From positions 186,001 through 250,000 of the forward strand of contig CAWFXW010000017.1 in assembly GCA_963819785.1 (NCBI GenBank): a DNA stretch of 64,000 bases. The letters run 5' to 3'. This stretch comes from Palsa-504 sp963819785. Its GTDB lineage: Bacteria > Actinomycetota > Actinomycetes > Streptosporangiales > Streptosporangiaceae. Positions 24,680 to 32,382 of this stretch are shown piece by piece (positions within the stretch are counted from its first letter, which is position 1; every line of letters begins with the position of its first letter). Below the pieces are notes generated by a model that was not told the origin of the DNA, searched no databases, and saw only the letters and a list, made by a program, of their open reading frames with translations. The position numbers were made by a program, and so were the translations under genes.

Positions 24680-25731
24680 ACACACGCCATTCGAGAACGA
24701 TCAGCCGGAAGGCCGCCGAGCAGCTGCTCGACGGCGCGACCGGGCTGGGCCCGGCCCACGCGGGCGGCCCGCATCGGGTAGCCCGCGTGCTCTCCGCCGC
24801 GGCGGCGCCGGGACGCGAGCACGAGCTGGCCGGTGAGCAGATGGCGGTGGCCGCATTCGAAGCGGGTCATCTCGCATCCGTCGCCAGTGACCGAAGAGGG
24901 CAGATGATCAAGTCCCCGCTCGCCAAGCTTCTGACCACCAAGATAATCGCCGCCGCGCTGACCGTGTTCGCGGGCGGCGGCGTCGCGCTCGCCGCCAGCA
25001 CCGGCACGTTCTCGGGCCCGGGCCCGGCTTCGCAGACCCCCGGCGCCGTGGTGTCGTCGACCCCGGCCCCGGCCGGAGGCCCGATCGTCGTGCCGTCCGG
25101 GTGGGTGTCCGCGACCCCGGCCGGGTCCGCTCCTTCGGCCGGCCCGCTGTCCTCGGCTGCCCCGCAGGCCAGCGCGGGCGCGCAGGGCACATCGGCGCCC
25201 GCGGCCAGCCCGTCCGCGAGCAGCGTGCCGCAAACCGCGACCGCGCTGTGCCACCTGCTGATCTCCGACGCTAACGGCACCGCCAGCCAGCAGCTGAGCC
25301 AGGCCGCCCAGGTCGCGGCGCTGGCCAGCGGCGCGGCACCTAAGGTGCTGAGCAGCAATAAGGAGTTCTCGCCACTGATCAGCACCGCTCAGTCGGCCGC
25401 GGCCGTCCCCGACTACTGCGCGCTCCTGCTCGACCTGCCGCAGCTGCCGCAACCGGGCCAGCTGACCCAGCTGCCGGTGACCCTGCTGTCGCAGCTGCTG
25501 ACCCAGCTGCCGACCGCGACCCTGGCCCAGGTCCTCACCTCACTGCCGAGCTCCACGCTGTCCACGCTGCTGACCGAGCTGCCGTCCTCGACCGTGACCC
25601 AGCTGCTGAACGAGCTGCCCGCCTCGACCGTGTCCCAGCTGCTGACCGAGTTGCCGTCCTCGGTGATATCGGTGCTTTCCGGCCTGTCCGGGCTGTCCGG
25701 CACGGTGACGTCTCTGCTGCCAGGGCTCTAG
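24676..25731 (+). CDS. Membrane protein coupled to the sigma factor, probable anti-sigma factor with extracellular leucine-rich repeats
   Basis: 351 aa, start overlapping the sigma stop (ATGA). Cytosolic residues 1-80 (RKAAEQLLDG, RVARVLSAA, EHELAGEQMAVAAF) would hold the sigma; one membrane helix follows at KIIAAALTVFAGGGVALAAS (about 90-110). Then comes a Ser/Pro/Ala linker, a two-cysteine segment (CHLLI...DYCALLL), and six tandem 12-residue units (25468-25683) of pattern (Q/E)LPxSTLxxLLT, ending SGLSGTV. No standard zinc anti-sigma HxxxCxxC motif is seen, so the anti-sigma role rests on gene coupling and topology. The repeat resembles short leucine-rich repeats. Confidence 0.7.
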   Translation: MNTRHSRTISRKAAEQLLDGATGLGPAHAGGPHRVARVLSAAAAPGREHELAGEQMAVAAFEAGHLASVASDRRGQMIKSPLAKLLTTKIIAAALTVFAGGGVALAASTGTFSGPGPASQTPGAVVSSTPAPAGGPIVVPSGWVSATPAGSAPSAGPLSSAAPQASAGAQGTSAPAASPSASSVPQTATALCHLLISDANGTASQQLSQAAQVAALASGAAPKVLSSNKEFSPLISTAQSAAAVPDYCALLLDLPQLPQPGQLTQLPVTLLSQLLTQLPTATLAQVLTSLPSSTLSTLLTELPSSTVTQLLNELPASTVSQLLTELPSSVISVLSGLSGLSGTVTSLLPGL

Positions 25732-25748
25732 GCTCCCGGCCCGCCGAC

Positions 25749-25780
25749 GGGCGGGGCGACGCGGACGCGTCGCCCCGCCC
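25749..25780 (+). terminator. Strong intrinsic terminator after the sigma operon
   Basis: A 14-bp perfect stem (GGGCGGGGCGACGC at 25749-25762, complement at 25767-25780) with a 4-base loop is followed by the T-rich GTTTCTTGTGTTTCTTC. It closes the sigma/anti-sigma unit. Confidence 0.9.
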
Positions 25781-25842
25781 GTTTCTTGTGTTTCTTCTGC
25801 CACGAGAGCGACAAAAAACGCCGCCGTGGCGCTGAACCAGAT

Positions 25843-26052
25843 ATGACGAAATGCCGGACCCACGAATCAGGCGGGACGGGCTGGCCGGCCCGACCCGCCG
25901 ACCCGACCCGGACCGGTTCCGGCGCCTCGCGCGCCACGTCGCGGCCGGAGGAGCGACGCCGGGTCCTGGCCGCCATAGCCGCCGCCCGGCGGGCTCAGCC
26001 GCCCGACATCGTGCTCATGCGAAGAGTCCGCGATGGCCTGAAGCGGCTGTAG
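25843..26052 (+). CDS. Small hypothetical protein
   Basis: 69 aa, MTKCRTHESGG start, with a basic C-terminal half (EERRRVLAAIAAARRAQPPD then RRVRDGLKRL) predicted helical. It ends four bases before the second sigma gene, so the two could be translated together. I do not recognise it. There is no clear SD, and it could be spurious. Confidence 0.35.
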   Translation: MTKCRTHESGGTGWPARPADPTRTGSGASRATSRPEERRRVLAAIAAARRAQPPDIVLMRRVRDGLKRL

Positions 26053-26056
26053 GCCG

Positions 26057-26713
26057 ATGACCGTGCGGACGGACGAGCCCGCCACGGGAGCGTGCCCAGC
26101 CGGCAGCACCGCCCCGGCCGGGGACACGTGCCCCGCCGACGGCGCGGAGTCCGGCGGGGTGGTGGAGCGGGCGCGGGAAGGGGATCCGGAGGCGTTCCGG
26201 GTCCTGTACCGCGACATCCAGCCCCGGCTGCTGCGCTACCTGCACGCCCTGGCCGGCCAGGACGCCGAAGACATCGCCGCCGAGACCTGGCTCCAGATCA
26301 CCCGCGACCTGCCCGGCTTCACCGGCGACTACGACCACTTCCGCGGCTGGGCCGCCACCATCGCCCGGCACCGCGCCCTGGACCACCTGCGCCGCACCGC
26401 CCGCCGCCCGCCCCAGCTCACCGTCCCCGCCGACGACCTGGCCGCCTGGCCCGCCACCGACGACACCGCCCAGTGCGCCATCGACGCCCTGGCCACCGAC
26501 GCCGCCCTGGCCCTGATCGCCACCCTGCCCCCCGACCAGGCCGAGGCCGTCCTGCTCCGCGCCGTCCTCGGCCTGGACGCCCGCACCGCCGCCCAGGTCC
26601 TCGGCAAACGCCCCGGCGCCATCCGCACCGCCGCCTACCGCGGCCTGCGCACCCTGGCCCAGCACCCGGCCCTCGCAGGTGATAGGCGTACTCGCGGAAC
26701 TCCCAGTCGGTGA
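26057..26713 (+). CDS. ECF-type sigma factor (copy 2), C-terminus replaced
   Basis: 218 aa. Residues from GVVERAREGDPEAF to RTAAYRGLRTL are identical to copy 1 apart from one residue (G to E in RARxGDP), because the DNA at 26155-26657 is a near-perfect duplicate. The N-terminal 33 residues are different and low complexity. After 26657 the frame runs into the antisense of a glutamine synthetase remnant, giving a foreign tail (AQHPALAGDRRTRGTPSR). All sigma regions are complete, so it may function, but the coupled membrane regulator of copy 1 is absent. Confidence 0.75.
   Translation: MTVRTDEPATGACPAGSTAPAGDTCPADGAESGGVVERAREGDPEAFRVLYRDIQPRLLRYLHALAGQDAEDIAAETWLQITRDLPGFTGDYDHFRGWAATIARHRALDHLRRTARRPPQLTVPADDLAAWPATDDTAQCAIDALATDAALALIATLPPDQAEAVLLRAVLGLDARTAAQVLGKRPGAIRTAAYRGLRTLAQHPALAGDRRTRGTPSR
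26155..26657 (+). repeat. 503-bp direct repeat, copy B
   Basis: Near-identical to 24100-24602, with one visible mismatch. It is joined on its right side directly to the last codons of a glutamine-synthetase-like sequence on the other strand. Confidence 0.93.
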
Positions 26714-26960
26714 CGAGGCGCTCGAAGCGCTCGATCTCGGTGCGCTTGCGGCCAGGAACGAGGAGACGAAGTAGCCGCCAGCGTGTCCGGGCCGAACCGC
26801 TGGCCGGAGTTGACCGTGGGATTGAGCAGCGCGCTCAGCGCCCGGGCGTGCGCCAGCACGCCGCCGTCCGTTCCGTGCCCGGTCTCGCTCAGCTTGAGGG
26901 CCTGCTGGCCGTCCAGTTCGGTACGACCCACCACCCGCCACGCGCCGTTGGCGATGCCGC
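26676..26960 (-). pseudogene. Chimeric remnant: glutamine synthetase-like pieces joined to another fragment
   Basis: Read on the minus strand, 26960 to 26863 gives RGIANGAWRVVGRTELDGQQ, resembling the end of a secreted-protein domain. It runs straight into GGVLAHARALSALLNPTVNS (to about 26800), a glutamine synthetase-like core segment. After an internal deletion and a frame change come YFVSSFLA and RKRTEIERFERLVTDWEF-REYAYHL, the typical extreme C-terminus of GlnA-like proteins, now lacking its stop where the sigma duplicate begins (26676). No functional product is expected. Confidence 0.7.
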
Positions 26961-26997
26961 GGACCAGCGTGGCCGGGCCCTGGCCTGGACGCGGGTC

Positions 26998-27738
26998 TCA
27001 GGCGAGCCGCCAGGCGAGGAGTCCTTCGGCCCCTTCGGCCGGGGCGAAGCCTGAGGTCACCAGTTCACGCTCGAGCACGTTCCATGGCGGGCGGTAGGCG
27101 TAGCCGGTGAGCTCTTCTTCGCTGATGATCTTGTCGCCTTCGGTGATCCGGTGCAGGTAACGAGCACGGCACGCCTCCCCGTCGGCGTCGAGGATTTCCG
27201 ACAGGACCGTATACGTGTGTCGGCCCACCGTGCGTGATTCGAGTTCCTGCAGCGGGTGAGGTGCTGGCGGGCCGTCGTCGCGCCAGGTGAAGATCAGCAG
27301 GCCGGCAGTTTCCAGCGACGCCGCCAGTACCGGCCACAGCCGCTTGCGGTAGTCCGGCTCCAGGGCATACATCACGTTGATCATCACGACGGCTTCGACT
27401 GGTTCGTCGAGTGTCACGCTGAGCGCGTCGCAGGGGAGCACGGTCACCCGGTCGAGCAATTCCGGTCGCGAGCTCAGCCGTGACAGCAGTATTCCGCGCA
27501 TTCCGGCCGAGGGTTCCAGCGCGAAGATCTCGGCAGGTGTCCAGTCGGCCAGAGATATGGTTACCAGGCCCGTTCCCGCGCCGACTTCTAGGATGCTGCG
27601 CCGCACCCCGGTCAGGAGCGGGGGCAGGTTCTTGCGGATCTTGGGCACGTGCCCGTTCTCGTGGAACAGGTCGTAGAACGGGAGGGAGATGAAATCTGCC
27701 ACGGCGGGCAACTCTACGCGTCGCGAAGGGCGGCGCAT
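26998..27738 (-). CDS. SAM-dependent class I methyltransferase
   Basis: 246 aa. The SAM-binding motif I SILEVGAGTGLVTISLADW lies near residue 47, followed by an acidic residue after the second strand (IFALEPS), then LPCDALSVTL and VVMINVMYAL. The N-terminal FISLPFYDLFHENGHVPKIR is characteristic of small-molecule methyltransferases. Start is uncertain: ATG 27738 is the longest reasonable, GTG 27702 (VADFISLPFY) is nearer the conserved region. The substrate cannot be assigned. It flanks the GS remnant and the IS-disrupted thioesterase. Confidence 0.75.
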   Translation of the reverse strand: MRRPSRRVELPAVADFISLPFYDLFHENGHVPKIRKNLPPLLTGVRRSILEVGAGTGLVTISLADWTPAEIFALEPSAGMRGILLSRLSSRPELLDRVTVLPCDALSVTLDEPVEAVVMINVMYALEPDYRKRLWPVLAASLETAGLLIFTWRDDGPPAPHPLQELESRTVGRHTYTVLSEILDADGEACRARYLHRITEGDKIISEEELTGYAYRPPWNVLERELVTSGFAPAEGAEGLLAWRLA

Positions 27739-27931
27739 CCGGGCTGGCCGCGATCCACGCCCGGTCTGGCTGTGCTTTGATGCTCTATTAACGGTTTGTG
27801 CTGGCCTTACATCGTGCATACAACCCGGTAAGATACAATCCGCTGGTGCTCTCGCACGCGGCCAGCGACATCGACCCGGCGGCGACGGCCGAGGCACCTA
27901 CCTCGGTGCGGGGCGGCGCGGGACGCACGCC

Positions 27932-28011
27932 GTGACCGGCGCCGAGCCGGACGAGGCCATGGCGGCGCGGGTCCGGGACAGCCTGCATCGGCAGGGCATG
28001 ATGGCCACGCT
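27932..28011 (+). pseudogene. 5' part of a PaaI-type thioesterase gene interrupted by an IS element
   Basis: From GTG 27932 the frame reads VTGAEPDEAMAARVRDSLHR then QGMMATL, the usual N-terminus of hotdog PaaI-like acyl-CoA thioesterases. It stops at the IS insertion point (28011/28012) and continues at 29979 in the same frame. Confidence 0.85.
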
Positions 28012-29974
28012 GGGGCTGTTGCGGGTTTCTGCGGGCGGTTGCCAGGCCAGAGATGCCGGCGAAGCGTCGCTGGGGATGCCGGTGAAGCGGCGTGGCGTAT
28101 GCGGGTCTGGCGGCGGCCGGGTTTGCGGTGGCCGTTGCGGCTGCTGGCGGGCATGCTGCGGCCCGGCGGCGCGGAGCGCGGCCGGGCGGGGTCCGGGGTT
28201 CAGTTCAGCTGATGGCGGCCAGCAGCCGCAGGTTGTGCGCCATGCCGGCGAACAGGAACTCGCTGGTGGCGTTGTGCAGGCCGCGCAGGGAGAAGCGGCG
28301 CAGCCCGCCGTCGTCTTTGAGGCTGGCGTGCAGGCCTTCGACGTCGGGGGCGCGGCGCTTGTACAGCGCGCGGCCCTCGGGGGTGGCCAGCCGGTGCGCG
28401 TTGGCCTCGATGACGGTGGCGTCCTGGGGCGGGGGGCCGCTGGCGGGCTGGCGGCGGGCCAGGTCGCGGGTCTTGGCGCCGGCGATGAGCCGGGCCGGGC
28501 CGGGAGCGGTCAGGTTCGCCTCGCTGTGGTAGCCGGCGTCGATGACTACCACGCCGATCCCGCCGGTCATGGCGGCATGGCAGGCGGCGGCGTCGTGGCC
28601 GGGATCGTGCTTGTCCTGCTCGGGCAGGGTGCACATCCGGTCGTGGCAGTGCGCGAGCAGGGCGAGGCCGGCGGCATGGGCGGCGTGGGCGGCCGCGACG
28701 ACGGCCGCGCCTTTCTCCGCGACCTGCGCGAGCCGCTGTGCCTGCTGCACGTCGCCGGTGTCCTGGCAGGCGTACCCGCCGAGCATGAGCCGGTCATCGG
28801 CGGCGGCGTCCTGGCAGTTGTATCCCTGGATGAACCCGCCGCCGCGGACCGGCAGCAGCCGGGAGTCCGGGTCGGTCACGTTGCGCCGCGGCTGCTTGCT
28901 CGTCCCGTTCTCCCCGGCGGCTCCGGCGTCCGATCTGGCTTCGGCGTCCGCGGCGGCCTGCAGTTCCGCCACCCGGGCGCGGGCTTTGCGGACCTCGGCG
29001 GCGTCACCGGGACTGACCGGGCGGCGGCCCAGCGCCGACCCGGCTCCGGCGGCACGGCGGGCCTGCCAGTCATCGATCAGGGCCTGCTGCGCCGCGATGG
29101 CCTGCTCCAGCCGCAGCTGCCACGCGGCCAGCGCCGCTGCTGCCGGGGCCGGCCTGGCCGCAGCGCCGGGCCGCCAGCGCGTCCAGGTAGGCCTGCCCTT
29201 GCTCACGGGCGGCGGCCTCGGCCGCCTCCCGCTCTTTGTGCAGGTCCTGCAGGCAGGCCAGCACCCGCCCGGCCCGCGACCGCGGATCGGGCCCCGCCGC
29301 CGCATCCGCGCCCAGCAGCAGGTCGGTGCCCGGCAGCACATCCTGCTCCGCGTCCTCGTCCGCAGCGGCCTTCCTGGCGCCCGCGATGACCTGGCCGGCG
29401 AGCTTGCGCAGGTGAGCCTCGGTCCGGCTGGCCTCCTTCGATGCGTTCGCGGCGATCTTGACCCCGTTGCCGGCCACCACGGAAAGCCGGCCCAGCCCCG
29501 CGCACGCGCACACCCGCAGCACCTGGTAGAACAGCTCCTCGGCCAGGCCGTCCTGGGCGAACAGGTGCTTGCGGAACCGGGAGAACGTCGTGTGGTCCGC
29601 GATGGCGCGCCCGCATGCCACCCGGAACGTCGCGTCGTAGCGGCACCGGTCCTCCACCGCCCGGGTGGACAGCACCCCGCGCAGGTACGCATACAGCCAC
29701 ACGGTCAGCAGCATCACCGGGTCATACCGGCCGGCCCGGCCGCCGAGCCTTTTTCCGTCGGCGGCACCAGCCGGCCTGTCAGCTCCCGGGTCGCCAGCGA
29801 CTCGGCGGTGCCGATAACGACCCGGACAGCATGCCCCTCAGGCACCCAGTCGAGCATGTTATGGGGCAAAAGCATCTCGGCGTCACGGTCAACCGATCTG
29901 AACTGGTGTGCCATAAACCAATTCTGCCAGCAATAACACCAGAAATCAGAGAAACCCGAATATGCAACAGCCCC
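28012..29974. mobile_element. IS1182-like insertion sequence, 1963 bp
   Basis: The ends are inverted repeats: GGGGCTGTTGC at 28012-28022 and its complement at 29964-29974. GGGTTTCT also recurs a few bases further in at both ends. A 4-bp target duplication CGCT flanks it (28008-28011 and 29975-29978). It carries one broken transposase gene on the minus strand. Removing the element plus one CGCT restores an uninterrupted thioesterase frame (ATG GCC ACG CTG GGC GTG GAA). 28012-28204 contains no gene. Confidence 0.9.
28205..29914 (-). pseudogene. IS1182-family transposase, broken by two frame changes
   Basis: Three successive frames make one transposase. Frame 1 (29914 to about 29750) is MAHQFRSVDRDAEMLLPHNM, frame 2 (about 29760 to 29160) is RYDPVMLLTVWLYAYLRGV with TTFSRFRKHLF, frame 3 (about 29190 to 28205) contains AAWQLRLEQAIAAQQALIDD, VTDPDSRLL, VVVIDAGYHSEANL and APDVEGLHASLKDD, supplying the DDE residues. 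The first change lies at an A-rich GGAAAAAGG (minus strand, about 29755) and might be -1 slippage; the second near 29170 looks like ordinary decay. The family assignment is by overall pattern. Confidence 0.85.
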
Positions 29975-29978
29975 CGCT

Positions 29979-30345
29979 GGGCGTGGAACTGGTCGCGATC
30001 GAGCGGGGCCGGGTGCAGATGGCGTTGCGCCACGACGAGCGGTTCACCCAGCAGCACGGGTTCCTGCACGCCGGCGCCGTGGCCTCGGTCCTGGACAGCG
30101 CGTGCGGGTACGCGGCGTACAGCGTCATGCCGCCGGAGGCCGCGGTGCTGACCGTGACCTACACCGTCAACCTGCTCGCGCCCGCGGCCGGGCAGCGGTT
30201 CACCGTGACCGGCCAGGTGGTCCGGGCAGGCCGGACCCTGGTGGTGTGCCGCGGCGAGGCGTTCGCCGACGACGCGGACCGGCCGTTCGCGGCCATGCAG
30301 GCCACGATGACCGCGCTGTACGACCGGCCCGGGATAAACGGCTGA
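29979..30345 (+). pseudogene. 3' part of the interrupted PaaI-type thioesterase
   Basis: Continues the frame from 28011: GVELVAIERGRVQMALRHDE, then FTQQHGFLHAGAVASVLDSA (hotdog helix with catalytic Asp), and VNLLAPAAG, VVRAGRTLVVC. An open frame from ATG 29962, inside the IS right end, could still give a 127-aa protein missing about 27 N-terminal residues, so a partly functional product is not excluded. Confidence 0.85.
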
Positions 30346-30376
30346 GCGTCAGGGGCTGCGGATAACCGGCTGAGCG

Positions 30377-31042
30377 TCAGCGGCTGAGCCGCAGGAACGC
30401 CGCGACCAGGCGGTCGGCGCGGTCGCGGGCGGCGGGCTCCTCGCGGATGGTGTCGGCCAGGAACTGGCCGGGATCAATGCCGAGCGTGCCGGGGTCGTTG
30501 TCGGTGTGCGCGTCCAGCCAGCGCTTGAGCTGCGGCCCGTCGACCTCCGGGTGGAACTGCACCGCCAGATGCCGGCCGATGCCGAACGCCTGCACGGCTA
30601 TGTCGTTCGTGGCCAGCACGGTCGCGGCCGGGGGCGGCAGGCAGCGGTCGTTGTGGAACTCCAGCCAGGGACCGTGCGGGATCAGGTCCGGATCGGCCGA
30701 GCCGGCGATCCGCCAGCCGATCTCCCGGCGCGGCATCGCTTCGACCCGGCCGCCGAACGCCGCGCACAGCGCCTGGGCGCCGAAGCAGATGCCCAGTACG
30801 GCCACGCCGGCCTGGTCGGCGGCGCGAAGCCAGTCGAGCTCCGCGGCGATCCAGGGGTCGGCATCGTTGACCGAGCTCACCGCGCCGAGCACCACGATGT
30901 GATCCGCGTCGCCGGGCGCGGGCAGCGGGCCCTCGTCGGGGTACAGGTGGACGGACAGCTCGGCGCCGCGCGCCTCGAACGCGTCAGCGATGAAGCCGGC
31001 CGAGTCAATGTCGTGATGCCGGACGACGATCACGCGTTTCAT
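30377..31042 (-). CDS. Class I glutamine amidotransferase-like protein (GMP synthase type)
   Basis: 221 aa. The nucleophile elbow AVLGICFGAQALC has the catalytic cysteine near residue 87, and the His/Glu pair is in HLAVQFHPEVD near residue 165. IVVLGAVSSVNDADPW is the usual loop. It lacks the ATP pyrophosphatase domain of GuaA and belongs to the stand-alone amidotransferase group that often hydrolyses gamma-glutamyl compounds. Start ATG 31042. A 14-bp palindrome lies 50 bp upstream. Substrate unknown. Confidence 0.85.
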   Translation of the reverse strand: MKRVIVVRHHDIDSAGFIADAFEARGAELSVHLYPDEGPLPAPGDADHIVVLGAVSSVNDADPWIAAELDWLRAADQAGVAVLGICFGAQALCAAFGGRVEAMPRREIGWRIAGSADPDLIPHGPWLEFHNDRCLPPPAATVLATNDIAVQAFGIGRHLAVQFHPEVDGPQLKRWLDAHTDNDPGTLGIDPGQFLADTIREEPAARDRADRLVAAFLRLSR

Positions 31043-31091
31043 GGTCGGGCCCTTTCATCGCGGCGGCCACCGCACCGTCGCGGAGCATGTC

Positions 31092-31105
31092 GTTTGGCGC
31101 CAAAC
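31092..31105. promoter_or_regulatory. 14-bp perfect palindrome, candidate operator
   Basis: GTTTGGCGCCAAAC, 50 bp upstream of the amidotransferase start and between it and the convergent end of the next minus gene. Dyads of this size and AT-GC-AT form are typical of dimeric MarR/TetR/LacI-type regulators; no regulator gene adjoins. Confidence 0.5.
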
Positions 31106-31200
31106 TATCTCCCGTGATCGGTGCTGCCGATCTAACTGATCTTGACATGCGGGTCCGGGGGGTGCCATACGAGGAGTTCGCCCGGCCGGGCGCGTGGGCG

Positions 31201-31479
31201 TCAGGAGGGCTCGTAGCCGGCCTTGGCCAGCAGGTGGCGCAGGTCGATCACCATCTGCTCGTCGACGTCCTTGCCGTCGGGATGGGTGAAGAACGCGCTC
31301 TCCGAGCCGACCCGGACGGTCACCTGGCCATCGGGGTGGACCTCGACCGTGCCGATCGCGTCCAGCAGCGAGGTCACCGAGTGCCACTCGATGTTGTGGC
31401 TGACCGGATGCTGGAAGATCTGCCGCAGCGTGGTCCGGTGATGATTGTCCAGATGCTCCGGCTCGGGCGAGGATGTCAT
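31201..31479 (-). CDS. Small conserved protein, HicA-like
   Basis: 92 aa from ATG 31479 (MTSSPEPEHLDNHHRTTLRQ). The pattern TLRQIFQHPVSHNIEWHSVT-SLLDAIG, a short beta region (VTVRVGSESAFF), H-x-D-G-K, and a final helix LRHLLAKAGY matches small dsRBD-like proteins often annotated HicA. No HicB antitoxin gene adjoins, so a toxin role is doubtful. An upstream open extension exists but overlaps the divergent pseudogene. Confidence 0.55.
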   Translation of the reverse strand: MTSSPEPEHLDNHHRTTLRQIFQHPVSHNIEWHSVTSLLDAIGTVEVHPDGQVTVRVGSESAFFTHPDGKDVDEQMVIDLRHLLAKAGYEPS

Positions 31480-31841
31480 GGTGCCGACCCTACGCCACGT
31501 GCTGGTCATCGGAGTGGACGGCGTCCGTTTCGACCTGCTGGGCCCGGAGGGGACGCCGGTCATCTGGGACTTCGGCGGCACCGGCTTCCTGACCCCGGTG
31601 GCGATCGACGAGACCACGCCGACCTGGTCCGGGCCGTGCTGGGGCGGAGGGCTGGACCACGGTGGTCGTCACCGACCACGGGCACCTGGACCGGGGCGGG
31701 CACGGCGGGCGTGAGCCGGAGGTGACGACCGCCTGGGCGGCGGCGGCCGGGCCGGGCATCAGCCCGGGCGGGCCGCCGGCGGTCACCCGGCAGATGCAGG
31801 TCGCCCCGCTGGTCCTGGCCGCGCTGGGCGATCTTTCCTGA
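31478..31841 (+). pseudogene. Alkaline phosphatase-superfamily phosphodiesterase remnant
   Basis: Reading from ATG 31478, TLRHVLVIGVDGVRFDLL has the first metal-binding Asp of the type I phosphodiesterase/alkaline phosphatase fold, with DETTPTWSGP shortly after (to about 31640). A frame change then leads directly into WTTVVVTDHGHLD near the C-terminus (metal Asp-His) and the ending APLVLAALGDLS. The central several hundred residues are missing. The start overlaps the divergent gene's start in CATG. Confidence 0.8.
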
Positions 31842-31985
31842 CGCTGACGACTTTTCGCGGTATCTCGAGGGCGGGCACCGCCTCTGTACCGGGTACCAGC
31901 GGTCGCTGCGGGCCGCGCTTATGGAGGGGAGCCAAGTGAGACGTGGGCGAACGCGAACGCGGGGACGAGAAACGTCAGGGACATC

Positions 31986-32276
31986 GTGATCTCACCTAAC
32001 GGGGGCGGGATCAAGGTTGACGGTTTCGGCGCCTGCGTACCGGTCAATTGCGAGTGGGGCAACGTCCGGGGGACCGTGTTCGGCTCGAACGCCGGCTCGC
32101 CGACCGGGAACTCGTTCGAAGCCCAGTGGAACTTCGGCTTCTCGCGGACCGTCGTGCTGGCCAAGCTGACCCACCTGGGGTTTGTCCCGGTGCTGGTGGT
32201 CCAGGAATTGACGACGTTCACCGACCACAGTGGCCGGTCCAACTACGTCTCCACCGACACCTTCATCCGCTTCTGA
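31986..32276 (+). pseudogene. C-terminal domain of a secreted beta-sandwich protein, probably truncated
   Basis: From GTG 31986 the frame gives VISPNGGGIKVDGFGACVPV with NCEWGNVRGTVFG, then FSRTVVLAKL and VVQELTTFTDHSGRSNYVST. This pattern (FGAC.P.DC.WG, FT.F.D.SGRS.Y...D.F.R) is a recurrent domain in actinobacterial secreted proteins. Codons upstream stay open for some distance (TWANANAGTRNVRDI), so the true N-terminus with signal peptide seems lost. The strong terminator at 32293-32331 supports former transcription. Confidence 0.5.
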
Positions 32277-32292
32277 GGCTTTTCTGAGGGGG

Positions 32293-32331
32293 GTCGCCAT
32301 CCGGGTCCAGGACCTGGACCCGGATGGCGAC
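32293..32331 (+). terminator. Intrinsic terminator with perfect 18-bp stem
   Basis: GTCGCCATCCGGGTCCAG (32293-32310), a three-base loop, then the exact complement (32314-32331) followed by TTTGTCTCT. One of the strongest hairpins in the window. Confidence 0.93.
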
Positions 32332-32382
32332 TTTGTCTCTGGCTTGTCTTGGCTTTGTATTCGCGGCGGTTAGGATCGCGGC

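Noticed and set aside
28205..29692. An intact transposase reading frame
   Set aside because: The C-terminal frame is long, but its N-terminal 170 codons are out-of-frame translation of the middle part. The real protein needs three frames.
31201..31479. HicAB toxin-antitoxin system
   Set aside because: The small protein has a HicA-like pattern, but no HicB-type gene adjoins and the upstream divergent sequence is a phosphodiesterase remnant.
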